NCBI RefSeq assembly: GCF_025200925.1
Contig: NZ_CP104174.1
Coordinates: 2,108,001 to 2,172,000 of the forward strand
DNA length: 64,000 nucleotides
Reading direction: 5' to 3'
Origin: Bradyrhizobium sp. CB1015
Lineage (GTDB): Bacteria > Pseudomonadota > Alphaproteobacteria > Rhizobiales > Xanthobacteraceae
Both the position numbers and the translations under genes were made by a program. The first letter of the stretch is position 1. The number at the start of each line of letters is the position of its first letter. The notes beneath the pieces are model-generated. The model searched no databases. It saw nothing but the letters and a program-made list of their open reading frames with translations, and had not been told where the DNA came from. This document shows positions 33,950 through 41,990 of the stretch, piece after piece.

Positions 33950-34001
33950 TCTGCCTCCTTGGCACCAGGGAGTCTGATGGCACCTGCAATCGTCAACGAG
34001 T

Positions 34002-34015
34002 TTGCGTTAGCGCAA
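34002..34015. promoter_or_regulatory. Perfect FixK2/NnrR-type box, nnrR and nnrS
   Basis: TTGCGTTAGCGCAA, a perfect TTGC-N6-GCAA dyad, lies 53 bp before nnrR and 64 bp before nnrS, which are divergent. One site could drive both. Confidence 0.8.
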
Positions 34016-34078
34016 AACGAGGCGGGCCGGTGGCAGTATTTTTCCAAGTAACGGTCTGAATTGATTGGAGTTGACCCC

Positions 34079-35290
34079 ATGGCTGGCGCCCGATCCCGCA
34101 ACTTTGCGGGCTGGCCGCTGTTTGCGAACAGCTTTCGCCCCTTTTTCCTGCTCGCCGCAATCCAGGCGGCGCTGTCGATCCTGGCCTGGCTGCCGATGTT
34201 CTACGGCGAATTGTCGGTGAGTTCCGCATTCGCGCCGCGCGACTGGCACATCCACGAGATGCTCTATGGCTTCCTGCCGGCTATCATCACCGGCTTCCTG
34301 TTCACCGCCATCCCGAACTGGACGGGGCGCCTGCCGATCCAGGGCGCGCCGCTCGCGGCCTTGTTGACGGTCTGGCTTGCCGGGCGCGTCGTGGTGACGG
34401 TGTCTGCGAATACCGGCTGGGCGTTTGCACTGGTCGTCGATGCCGCGTTCCTGGCATTAGTCGTTGCTGCCGCGACGCGCGAGATCATCGCAGGCGGCAA
34501 CTGGCGCAACCTGCCCGTGGTGGGGCTGGTGCTGGTTCTGCTCGCCGGCAACGTCGCCTTCCACGTCGAAACGCATTTCGAAGGCGCGGCCGACGTCAGC
34601 ATCCGCGTCGGCATCGGCGTGGTCATTCTGCTGATCGGCCTGATCGGCGGCCGCATCATTCCGAGCTTCACCCGCAACTGGCTGGTCAAGTTCAATCCCG
34701 GCCGTCTGCCGGTGCCGTTCGGACGATTCGACGGCGCGGTGATCGGCTTGAGCGCGCTCGCGCTGATCGCATGGATCGTGGCGCCGTTGAACATGATCAC
34801 CGGAGTGGCACTGGGGGCAATTGGCGTGCTGCATTTGGTTCGGCTTGCACGCTGGGCCGGCGATCGCACCACGCGCGAGCGGCTGCTGCTGATCCTGCAT
34901 GTCGGTTATGTCTTCGTGCCGCTCGGCTTCATCCTCAACGCTGTGGCCGCCTTTGGCGAGCTGCCGGCAAGCGCCGGCATCCACGCCTGGATGGCGGGTG
35001 CGGCGGGAACGATGACGCTTGCGGTAATGACCCGGGCCAGCCTCGGCCATACCGGCCAGGCATTGACGGCTTCGCCGGCGATCCAGGGGATCTACGCTGC
35101 AATCATCATCGCGGCCCTGGCCCGCGTCGGTGCCGTCGTGTTGCCTGCGTATAGCGACGTGTTGCTGCACATTGCCGCCTGCGGCTGGATTCTCGCCTTC
35201 CTCGGATTTGCCGTCGCGTTCGCCCCGCTGCTCGCCGGCAGCGGGCGGCGGGCGCTCGCCACGATGGGCGTGCCCGCTCCCGCGCGCTGA
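34079..35290 (+). CDS. nnrS: NnrS, heme-copper membrane protein of nitric oxide response
   Basis: A 403-residue, roughly 12-helix membrane protein. NnrS hallmarks include the early WPLFANSFRPFFLLAA, the HIHEMLYGFLPAIITGFLFTAIPNWTG stretch with paired His (about 57-83), GRIIPSFTRNWL (about 197-208) and the late HAWMAGAAGTMTLAVMTRASLGHTG. It helps cells cope with nitrosative stress from NO. ATG 34079 has GGAG eight bases upstream. It is divergent from nnrR through a shared operator. Confidence 0.93.
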   Translation: MAGARSRNFAGWPLFANSFRPFFLLAAIQAALSILAWLPMFYGELSVSSAFAPRDWHIHEMLYGFLPAIITGFLFTAIPNWTGRLPIQGAPLAALLTVWLAGRVVVTVSANTGWAFALVVDAAFLALVVAAATREIIAGGNWRNLPVVGLVLVLLAGNVAFHVETHFEGAADVSIRVGIGVVILLIGLIGGRIIPSFTRNWLVKFNPGRLPVPFGRFDGAVIGLSALALIAWIVAPLNMITGVALGAIGVLHLVRLARWAGDRTTRERLLLILHVGYVFVPLGFILNAVAAFGELPASAGIHAWMAGAAGTMTLAVMTRASLGHTGQALTASPAIQGIYAAIIIAALARVGAVVLPAYSDVLLHIAACGWILAFLGFAVAFAPLLAGSGRRALATMGVPAPAR

Positions 35291-35292
35291 AT

Positions 35293-36276
35293 TCAGGCTG
35301 CACTCGCCGAGGGCGGCGCTGACAGAGGCCGCACGCCCTTGCGCCACTCGCTCTGCGCGGAGAAGCCGAGCTGCACCGCGATGTCGGCCAGCGGCCGGGC
35401 GGGATCGTCGATCAGCTGGACCACGAGATCGGCGCGTTGCGCGTCCAGGATGGCCGAGAAGCTGGTCCCCGATGCGGCGAGGCGCCGGTGGATGGTGCGG
35501 CGGGTGCAGGCGAGATGCTCGGCGGCGCGCTCGACCGTGCAATCGCCACTGGCAAGCAGGGTCCGCACCACCTCGTCGACCTTCGCCTCCCAGCTTGCCG
35601 GCCTGCTCTCGATCGCCTCGATCCGCTTGCGCAAGTAATTCGCGATCAAGGGATGCGCGCTCGGAATCCGGCGCTCCAGGTCGTGCGCCGACAGCAGGAT
35701 CGCATCGTCATCCGCATTGAAGGTCACCCGGCAGTCGAAGAAGTCGCGGTAGCGCTTGCGGTCGTGCGGCGGCGGGTAATGCAGATGCACTTCCTGCGGC
35801 CGCCAATCCCCGCCGAACAGCGACTGGATGATGCGGTGGACGCTGCCGAGCGCCATGTCGATCGACTGCCGCGGCGCACGCGGCTGCCGGCCGCGCAAAC
35901 GCAGCGTGATGGTCACGGTTCGCTTGTCACGCCTGACGTCGAGCCGCATGCCGTCATGATGGATATGGATGAAACGCGAGAACGCCTCGATCGCTTCGCC
36001 GACGGTCGCCTGTTCGCGCACGATCAGGCCGACCGCGCCGAAATTGGTGAGGCCGCCGCGCTCGGCGAGACGCAGGCCGAAATCCTCGGCTCCGGACGCC
36101 TCTGCCGATAGTTCGAGCAGGCGGCGCAGGCCGGTGACGGCGATGGGGATGTCCGGCTTGTCGAGGCAGGCCAGCGGCAGCCTGACCTTGCGCATCATCT
36201 GGCTGGGATCGAGCCCGACCGACCGGGCGACCTCGGGATAATAGCTCAAGCCTGCGCTGCGAATGAGGTCCGTCAT
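35293..36276 (-). CDS. AraC-family regulator with shortened C-terminal HTH
   Basis: A 327-residue protein: an N-terminal AraC-type ligand domain (Arabinose_bd/PF12625 style, about 15-200), then an AraC HTH region. The first HTH (CTVERAAEHLACTRRTIHRRLAASGTSF, about 246-273) is complete. In the second, DIAVQLGFSAQSEWRKGVRP passes straight from the turn to the WRKG motif, where family members normally carry about 15 more residues (a recognition helix, then FG-S-SQWR). An in-frame deletion is the simplest reading. ATG 36276 is chosen from homology; the frame stays open upstream. Confidence 0.8.
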   Translation of the reverse strand: MTDLIRSAGLSYYPEVARSVGLDPSQMMRKVRLPLACLDKPDIPIAVTGLRRLLELSAEASGAEDFGLRLAERGGLTNFGAVGLIVREQATVGEAIEAFSRFIHIHHDGMRLDVRRDKRTVTITLRLRGRQPRAPRQSIDMALGSVHRIIQSLFGGDWRPQEVHLHYPPPHDRKRYRDFFDCRVTFNADDDAILLSAHDLERRIPSAHPLIANYLRKRIEAIESRPASWEAKVDEVVRTLLASGDCTVERAAEHLACTRRTIHRRLAASGTSFSAILDAQRADLVVQLIDDPARPLADIAVQLGFSAQSEWRKGVRPLSAPPSASAA

Positions 36277-36476
36277 GCGAACCGTTCCTGCCAGCCATTC
36301 CCGCAGATGTCCCGAAATGTAAAGTTTCTGTCTCAATACGTCAAATCCGGGAACCGGGTGGCGCATACATAAGGGAAACCGAAGCACTGGCGTGAATGCC
36401 GTGCGCATGACGGCTAGGCGCGACGGGGCCCCGGCCGTCTCGGGCCATTTGACCAAGACATTGCTGGATCGGGACT

Positions 36477-37085
36477 ATGCCGGGGAACATGCTTTCCAAG
36501 GGCGAGGTATTCGTCATCGACACTGACGCCGCCTCCCGCGAACAACTTTCCGCCGCGCTCCAACAGAGCGCCTATGACGTGATCTGCTTTGCCGATGGCG
36601 CGTCTCTGCTCTCGGAAGCCAAGGCCCGGATGCCGGCCTGTGTGCTGCTGGAGATGCCGCCGGATCGCTCCGCTCTCGACGTGCTCAGGCGGCTGCGCGA
36701 GGAGAATTGCATGGCGCCGGTGCTGGTGACGTCGGCGAACGGCAGCATCGCCATGGCGGTCGACGCCATCAAGAGCGGCGCGACCGACTTCATCGAAAAG
36801 CCGTTCCGCACCCACGACATCGTCGGCCGGATCGATGCCGCCATCGATGAATGCGCGCAACCCGGCGCGATCCGGCAACGCTGGCTGCCCGGCTGCGAGC
36901 CTCTGACGGCGCGCGAGGCCGACGTGCTCGAGCATCTTGCCGCCGGCCTCACCAATAAGGGGATCGCCCGGAGGATGCATCTCAGCGCGCGGACGGTCGA
37001 AGGTTACCGCGCCAGCATCCTGAAGAAGGCCGGCGCCAAGAACGTGACCGACCTGCTTCGGCGCATTTTCGGCCAGGGCTCTTAG
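36477..37085 (+). CDS. FixJ-like response regulator with Glu at the phospho-site
   Basis: A 202-residue protein with a receiver domain (about 8-125) and a LuxR-type HTH (LTAREADVLEHLAAGLTNKGIARRMHLSARTVEGYRASILKKAG, about 143-186). The acidic pocket (VIDTD, D15/D17) and the Lys of EKPF (K108) are present. The phosphorylation segment reads VLLEMPPDRSALDVL instead of VLVTDLRMPDMSGVELL, placing E59 where Asp is expected and one residue shorter. It may therefore be active without a kinase. It is divergent from the AraC gene; no histidine kinase is adjacent. Confidence 0.82.
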   Translation: MPGNMLSKGEVFVIDTDAASREQLSAALQQSAYDVICFADGASLLSEAKARMPACVLLEMPPDRSALDVLRRLREENCMAPVLVTSANGSIAMAVDAIKSGATDFIEKPFRTHDIVGRIDAAIDECAQPGAIRQRWLPGCEPLTAREADVLEHLAAGLTNKGIARRMHLSARTVEGYRASILKKAGAKNVTDLLRRIFGQGS

Positions 37086-37257
37086 GCCCAGGCCTGAACG
37101 ACCGCCCAGCGTTCCGCAGCCATGGTGCCGCCGCGGCGGCGCCCCACGGAAGTCTCAATCGAACCGGTTCCTTCCCTGCCGCGTCCAACCACGATGGCGA
37201 GGCATCTCATCGCGCGCGTCCGGCTGGCGGCGCGGCGATACCGGCAGGAGAGACTTC

Positions 37258-38937
37258 ATGCGCATCACCGCAAGATATTTGGCAACCACGGGCCTGGTCC
37301 TGGTGACCACGGCGCTTGCATCGCCGTCATGGGCGGCCAACGTGGACGCCACGTCGACGATCGACACGGTCACCGTTTACCCAGACGGTGCCACCGTGAC
37401 CCGCGTCATTTCGCTGGATCTCGCCGCCGGCGATTCGACGCTGGTCGCCAAGGATTTTCCGCTCTCGCTCGATCCGTCTTCCCTCCGCGTCGAAGGCGAG
37501 GCGGGCGCCAAGCTCACCATCGGCACGATCGATGCGCGCCCGCCGAAGGCCGCGCCGCCGGTCAACCTTCCCGAGCTCGACAAGCGCATCGAAGCGCTGA
37601 GGGATCAACGGGCCGATCTGCAGGGTGCGATCGACTCGGCCAATGCCCGGCGCAAGTTCGCGCAGCATTTTGCCGAGGCTTCGCCGGCCGGCCTCGGCGA
37701 GAAGGGCGAGGCGCGCCCGATCGCCGAATGGCGCACGGCCTTTGCGGCGGTGGCCGAGGAGGTCGCGACCGCCGACAGCGCAATTCGCGATGCCACGCGA
37801 AAACAGCGCGAGCTCGACCGCCAGATCGCGGAATTGGAAGCCGAGCGCTCGGCCAAGCCGCCGGGCAAGCTGGAAGTGCGGATCGACGTCGCCTCGGCCG
37901 CCGCGGCCAAGGCGACGCTGCGCGTGACCTATGCCGTGCGCAACGCGCGCTGGGTGCCGCTCTACGACGCCCGGCTCGACACCGGCGCCAAGGATCGCAA
38001 GCCGCAGCTCGAACTGGTTCGTCGCGCCGAGGTGACGCAATCCACCGGCGAGGACTGGTCGAACGTGACGCTCGGCGTCTCCACCGTGCGCATCAGCCGC
38101 GGCGGCAGTGCCCCGGAGCTGGGCTCGCTGCTTGCGCAATATCCGCAGCTGCCTAAGCCGCTCGCGCTCGGGACCGCGTCGGATCTGGCGCGGCCTGCGC
38201 CAATGACGCGCCAGGCGCAATCGCCGGCCATGGCCAAGATCGCAGAGGCGGCCGAGCCGCGCGAGCGCGCCGACGAGCAGCAGGCCGTCGCCGAGATCGG
38301 CGACTTCCAGGCCACCTTCAGGATTCCCGGTCGCATCAGCCTCGGCGCTGCCGAAGGCGCCAAGAGCCTTCGCATCGCTTCGATCAATGTGCCCGCCGAT
38401 CTCGCGGTGCGCGCCGCACCGGTGCTGGATCCGACCGCGTTCCTCGAAGCCAGCTTCAAGCAGACCGACGACACGACCCTGCTGCCGGGCAAGGTCGCGA
38501 TCTACCGCGACGGCACCTTCGTCGGCCGCGGCAAGATCACGGCGTCCGCCAAGGACGACATCGTGCGGCTCGGGTTCGGCGCCGACGACAAGGTCAAGAT
38601 CGAGCGCGCGGTGCTCAAGCGCAATGAAGGTTCGGCCGGCCTGCTCGTGACGACGTCGAAGACCGACGAGCGTTCGTTCAAGACCACGATCCGCAACGGG
38701 CACGATTTCCCGATTCGTGTCGCAATCGAGGATCAGCTGCCGGTCAGCGAGAACGAGGATATCGTCGTCGAGATGCTGCCCTCGAGCACCCAGCCGACCG
38801 CAACCAACATCCGCGACAAGCGCGGCGTGCTGGAATGGTCGTTCGACGCCAAGCCCGGCGAGGCCCGCGACATCAACTTCGCCTGGCGCGTCCGCTGGCC
38901 GAAGGACAAGGGCATGGTGATCGTGCCAGCGGGGTAG
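37258..38937 (+). CDS. DUF4139-domain (mucoidy inhibitor MuiA-like) secreted protein
   Basis: A 559-residue protein with a Sec signal peptide (MRITARYLATTGLVLVTTALASPSWAA), a DUF4140-type beta segment (TVTVYPDGATVTRVISLDL, about 37-55), a long coiled coil (about 100-205, rich in Glu/Arg/Ala) and a C-terminal DUF4139 beta domain starting around RVTYAVRNARWVPLYDARLD (about 222-241). Related proteins influence mucoidy in enterobacteria; the mechanism is unknown. It is followed by a repeat cluster and an inserted IS element. Confidence 0.82.
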   Translation: MRITARYLATTGLVLVTTALASPSWAANVDATSTIDTVTVYPDGATVTRVISLDLAAGDSTLVAKDFPLSLDPSSLRVEGEAGAKLTIGTIDARPPKAAPPVNLPELDKRIEALRDQRADLQGAIDSANARRKFAQHFAEASPAGLGEKGEARPIAEWRTAFAAVAEEVATADSAIRDATRKQRELDRQIAELEAERSAKPPGKLEVRIDVASAAAAKATLRVTYAVRNARWVPLYDARLDTGAKDRKPQLELVRRAEVTQSTGEDWSNVTLGVSTVRISRGGSAPELGSLLAQYPQLPKPLALGTASDLARPAPMTRQAQSPAMAKIAEAAEPRERADEQQAVAEIGDFQATFRIPGRISLGAAEGAKSLRIASINVPADLAVRAAPVLDPTAFLEASFKQTDDTTLLPGKVAIYRDGTFVGRGKITASAKDDIVRLGFGADDKVKIERAVLKRNEGSAGLLVTTSKTDERSFKTTIRNGHDFPIRVAIEDQLPVSENEDIVVEMLPSSTQPTATNIRDKRGVLEWSFDAKPGEARDINFAWRVRWPKDKGMVIVPAG

Positions 38938-38966
38938 GCGTGGTCGCGCCACAAAGGAGGTGCGCT

Positions 38967-38990
38967 CCCTCTCCCGCTTGCGGGAGAGGG
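38967..38990. terminator. Hairpin after the DUF4139 gene
   Basis: A perfect 11-bp stem, CCCTCTCCCGC (38967-38977) and GCGGGAGAGGG (38980-38990), 30 bp past the stop. It belongs to the same repeat family as 15880-15903. Confidence 0.55.
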
Positions 38991-39118
38991 CTGTCACCTC
39001 AAGGGGATTGTCCCGTTGTGGAGACACCCTCTCCCCAACTCTCCCCCGCAAGCGCCCCGTGAAGCTCCTCCGAATAAGTGGACACCTGTAGTAGGCTCAT
39101 TGAGCCCGGAGGTGTCGA

Positions 39119-39430
39119 ATGGAACGTCAACGTCGGTCATTTACCGAAGAGTACAAGCACCAAGCCGTCGAGTTGGCTTTGTCGAGCGGGCGCTCGATCG
39201 GGTCGGTTGCCAAGGAACTCGGTCTGCGCGACTCGGTGCTGCGGCGCTGGGTTGACAAGCTCCGGCAGGAGCCGACATCGGCGGCGTGGCGCCCCACCAC
39301 GCAGGCGACGCCGATGTCGGCGGACCAGGCTTCGGAGATCGCCCGCCTGCGTCAGGAGAACGAACGGCTGCGCATGGAGCGCGACATTTTAAAAAAGTCG
39401 ATCGCGATCTTCGCCGGAACCCGGACATGA
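39119..39430 (+). CDS. IS3-family transposase OrfA
   Basis: A 103-residue HTH_Tnp_1 (IS3/IS911 type) DNA-binding protein: RRSFTEEYKHQAVELALSSG, then GSVAKELGLRDSVLRRWVDKL and a C-terminal leucine zipper (SEIARLRQENERLRMERDILKKSIAIFA). GGAGG lies about six bases before the ATG. The stop overlaps the OrfB ATG (ATGA). Confidence 0.93.
   Translation: MERQRRSFTEEYKHQAVELALSSGRSIGSVAKELGLRDSVLRRWVDKLRQEPTSAAWRPTTQATPMSADQASEIARLRQENERLRMERDILKKSIAIFAGTRT
39391..39397 (+). promoter_or_regulatory. Programmed -1 frameshift site of the IS3 element
   Basis: AAAAAAG in phase A-AAA-AAG with respect to orfA codons (K92-K93). OrfB lies in the -1 frame, open from 39286. This is the standard way IS3 elements make the OrfAB transposase. 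Confidence 0.8.
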
Positions 39431-40287
39431 GCTTCCGCTTCATCGAAGACCACCGCGACGCCTATCCGGTGCGGCTGATGTGTGCCGTGCTCGAGGTCTC
39501 GCCGGCCGGCTATTACGCCTGGCGCGATCGCCCGGTGAGCGAGCGGACCAAATCCAATGCCAGCCTCCTGGCCGCGATCCGGCAAGTCCATCAAGACAGC
39601 AGCGGGCGTTACGGCAGTCCTCGCGTCCATGCCGTCCTGCGCAAGCAGGGCCGCGGCGCCAGCCGTGGCCGGATCGAGCGGCTGATGCACCGGCACGGTA
39701 TCCGCGCCATCATGGCGCCGCCACGCCGGGTGCGCACCACCGACAGCCGTCACGACCTCCCGATCGCACCGAACCTGATCGCGCGCGACTTCACCGCTCC
39801 CGCCCCGAACCGGGTCTGGCTCGCCGATATCACCTACATCCCGACCGCGGAGGGCTGGCTGTATCTGGCGGCCGTCATGGATCTGTTCAGCCGAAAGATC
39901 GTCGGCTGGGCCATGCAAGACCATATCCAGGTCGAGCTCGCATCCGCGGCGCTGACGATGGCCATCCAGCAGCAACGGCCGCTGGCCGGATTGATCCACC
40001 ACTCCGATCGCGGTGTGCAGTATGCCTCACATGCCTATCGCAAGGTCCTCACCGGCGCCGGCATCGTGGCATCAATGAGCCGCAAGGCCGATTGCTACGA
40101 CAATGCCCCGATGGAGAGCTTCTTCCATACCTTGAAAACCGAGCTGATCCATCATCGCGACTACAACACCCGCGCCGAGGCCCAGCGCGACATCTTCGCC
40201 TTCATCGAGGGCTTCTACAACCGAACCCGGCTCCATTCCGCAATCGGATATATCGCCCCGATCGAGATGGAGCTAAAAGCCGCTTAA
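39427..40287 (+). CDS. IS3-family transposase OrfB (DDE integrase domain)
   Basis: 286 residues from ATG 39427, usually made as an OrfAB fusion. It has an HTH_21-type region (YGSPRVHAVLRKQG, near 60) and an rve integrase core. The DDE residues are in WLADITYIPT (about 137), IHHSDRGVQYAS (about 196) and the Glu of MESFFHTLKTE (about 232). The terminal NRTRLHSAIGYIAPIEME is typical. No stop or frameshift damage is seen. Confidence 0.93.
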   Translation: MSFRFIEDHRDAYPVRLMCAVLEVSPAGYYAWRDRPVSERTKSNASLLAAIRQVHQDSSGRYGSPRVHAVLRKQGRGASRGRIERLMHRHGIRAIMAPPRRVRTTDSRHDLPIAPNLIARDFTAPAPNRVWLADITYIPTAEGWLYLAAVMDLFSRKIVGWAMQDHIQVELASAALTMAIQQQRPLAGLIHHSDRGVQYASHAYRKVLTGAGIVASMSRKADCYDNAPMESFFHTLKTELIHHRDYNTRAEAQRDIFAFIEGFYNRTRLHSAIGYIAPIEMELKAA

Positions 40288-40329
40288 ACCCGTCCACTTT
40301 TTCGGGGGAAGATCACCGTGTGCGGAGAG

Positions 40330-40480
40330 AGGCCGACGCGCGCCGAGCGATGCGAAGCATCGTCCGAAGCGCGGCGGGTGAGGGGGACTCTCCGCGAGTC
40401 CGTCTCTCACCGTCCCCGTGGAGACTCCCCCTCACCCCGACCCTCCGCCCGCAAGCGGGGAGAGGGAGAGGAGAGAGGCT
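40330..40480. repeat. Palindromic repeat cluster right of the IS element
   Basis: It holds GCGATGCGAAGCATCG, GGTGAGGGGGA paired with TCCCCCTCACC, and CCCGCAAGCGGGGAGAGGGAGAG. The parts resemble those at 15880-16036 and 38967-39059. The IS element appears to have split one larger repeat region between the convergent DUF4139 and esterase genes. Confidence 0.6.
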
Positions 40481-40484
40481 CGCC

Positions 40485-41840
40485 TCACTTCGCCTTCAGG
40501 AAATCCGCGACATCGAGCAGCACGAACTCGTTGTCGTCGGCCTTGTTGGGATCGCGGCTGGAGGAGAACGGCAGGTTGTTGTCGTTGCCGACGATGATGT
40601 GGGTGTCGTCGACGCGATCGACGTTCTCGATGGTGAAGAACGGGAAGGTGTAGACGCCGTCATTGAGCGGCTTCTTCGCCTTCTTGTCGGGATCCCTGAT
40701 CTTCATCAAATCGATATAGCCGATCTTGCGCACGGGCTTGCCGACATTGGCGTCGGTCAGCTCGATCTTGTAGACGCGCTTGAACTTGGCGAGGTCGGGG
40801 AAGCAGTTCTCGCCGCGCTGGCCTTGCGGGCAGGCCTTGTCGGCGGTGCCTTCGCCGTTGTCGCGCTCGATGATAAGGCCGGAGGCCTGGTCGATCATGT
40901 TGAAGTCGCCGATGGCGTTGCCGTTCTGCTCGAATACATAGTGCCAGTAGCGGCCGGTGAATTTCTCGGCGGCGACGTCGAATTCGAGGATGCGAGAGGC
41001 TTCCTTGCCGTCGACCTTCTCCCAGTCCTTCTTCTCGGCATCCCACAGCGGTCCTTCGAGCAGGCCGTAGAGGAACTTGCCGTCCTTCGACGCGGCGAAG
41101 CCCTCATAGCCCTTGGAGCGGCGGAGATTGACGTTGGTGTAGGTCGCGCCCGGCGCGGCCGGCGTTCCCACCGCCCAATTGTCGGGCGAGCGCACCGGCT
41201 TGCCGTCGGCCACGGTGTCGAACACGCCGAGGATCTTGCCTGACTTGTCCGCCTTCAGAACATAGGGGCCGAACTCGTCGCCGATCCAGAAGGTGTCGCC
41301 GATGATCTGGAAACCTTCGGTGTCGAAATCGGAGCCGGTGAGATAGCGCTTCTGGGTGTCCTCATGCACGATGCGGAACGGCACGCGTCTGTCGGAATCG
41401 TGCAGGAAGACGGTCTCCAGCCGCTCGATCTTGCCGCTGGCCCAGTCCATCTTGTAGCGGTTGAGGTACAGCATCGAATCCGGCGAATTGGCGCGCGCGC
41501 CCATGCCGTTGTCGGTGAGGACCCAGAACGTGCCGTCGGGCATGGTCTTGATGCCGGAATGGCCCTGCAGCGGCTGGCCCTTGAACGGCAGCGACACGCC
41601 GGTCGGACGCTCAAAGGACTTGCCCATCACGGTGCCGGGCGCGTCGACCCGCTTCCCGGTGGTATATTTGCCCGCCGCCTTGAGATCGGCGGGGGCATCG
41701 GCCGGCGCCTCGATGAACGTTTCGGCCGGCATCACCACGTGACCGGCGAGCCTGGCGGGGAATTCGCCCTCGCTCTGCGCGAGCGCGGTGCTCGCGGTGA
41801 GAATGATCGTGGCGACGGTGCAAAGAAAAGTCGCGCGCAT
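40485..41840 (-). CDS. Secreted phytase-like esterase family protein
   Basis: A 451-residue protein of the esterase-like/phytase-like beta-propeller group (PF13449 type). The signal peptide is MRATFLCTVATIILTASTALAQ, and GGAGA precedes ATG 41840. Repeated propeller strands include HSGIKTMPDGTFWVLTDNGMG, DTEGFQIIGDTFWIGDEFGPYVL and YEGFAASKDGKFLYGLLEGPL, with conserved Asp/Glu that could bind Ca2+. Two Cys near 345-355 may form a disulfide. A periplasmic phosphoesterase is the family suggestion; the substrate is unproven. Confidence 0.8.
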   Translation of the reverse strand: MRATFLCTVATIILTASTALAQSEGEFPARLAGHVVMPAETFIEAPADAPADLKAAGKYTTGKRVDAPGTVMGKSFERPTGVSLPFKGQPLQGHSGIKTMPDGTFWVLTDNGMGARANSPDSMLYLNRYKMDWASGKIERLETVFLHDSDRRVPFRIVHEDTQKRYLTGSDFDTEGFQIIGDTFWIGDEFGPYVLKADKSGKILGVFDTVADGKPVRSPDNWAVGTPAAPGATYTNVNLRRSKGYEGFAASKDGKFLYGLLEGPLWDAEKKDWEKVDGKEASRILEFDVAAEKFTGRYWHYVFEQNGNAIGDFNMIDQASGLIIERDNGEGTADKACPQGQRGENCFPDLAKFKRVYKIELTDANVGKPVRKIGYIDLMKIRDPDKKAKKPLNDGVYTFPFFTIENVDRVDDTHIIVGNDNNLPFSSSRDPNKADDNEFVLLDVADFLKAK

Positions 41841-41990
41841 GTGCGTCTCCTGTTGGCGGACGCAACGCTTATGCGGATTGCATGTTGCAGTATTGTGAAG
41901 CCGGGCCAAAGGCCCGCAGCGCTCTCCAACGCCTCGTCCAATCTGACGAGGGGGCCGGGTGCGCGGCGACCCTCGTGGAATCCGGCAGGG

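Larger units (their letters stand above)
39060..40315 (+). mobile_element. Complete IS3-family insertion sequence
   Basis: A 1256-bp element. The left end, TGAAGCTCCTCCGAATAAGTGGAC, and the reverse complement of the right end, TGATCTTCCCCCGAAAAAGTGGAC, are imperfect inverted repeats. A direct repeat CCG flanks it (39057-39059 and 40316-40318). It carries orfA and orfB joined by an A6G slippery site. It is inserted in a palindromic repeat region between convergent genes, and all parts look intact. Confidence 0.92.

Noticed and set aside
37327..39051. 574-codon open frame opposite the DUF4139 gene
   Set aside because: A shadow of the plus-strand coding frame; it has no start signal and no motifs.
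39427..40287. OrfA/OrfB frame change read as a disrupted transposase
   Set aside because: The A-AAA-AAG site and ATGA overlap are the normal programmed -1 frameshift layout of IS3 elements.
39480..41243. 587-codon open frame running from the IS element into the esterase gene region
   Set aside because: It crosses the IS boundary, overlaps OrfB in another frame and the antisense of the esterase gene; not a real fusion.
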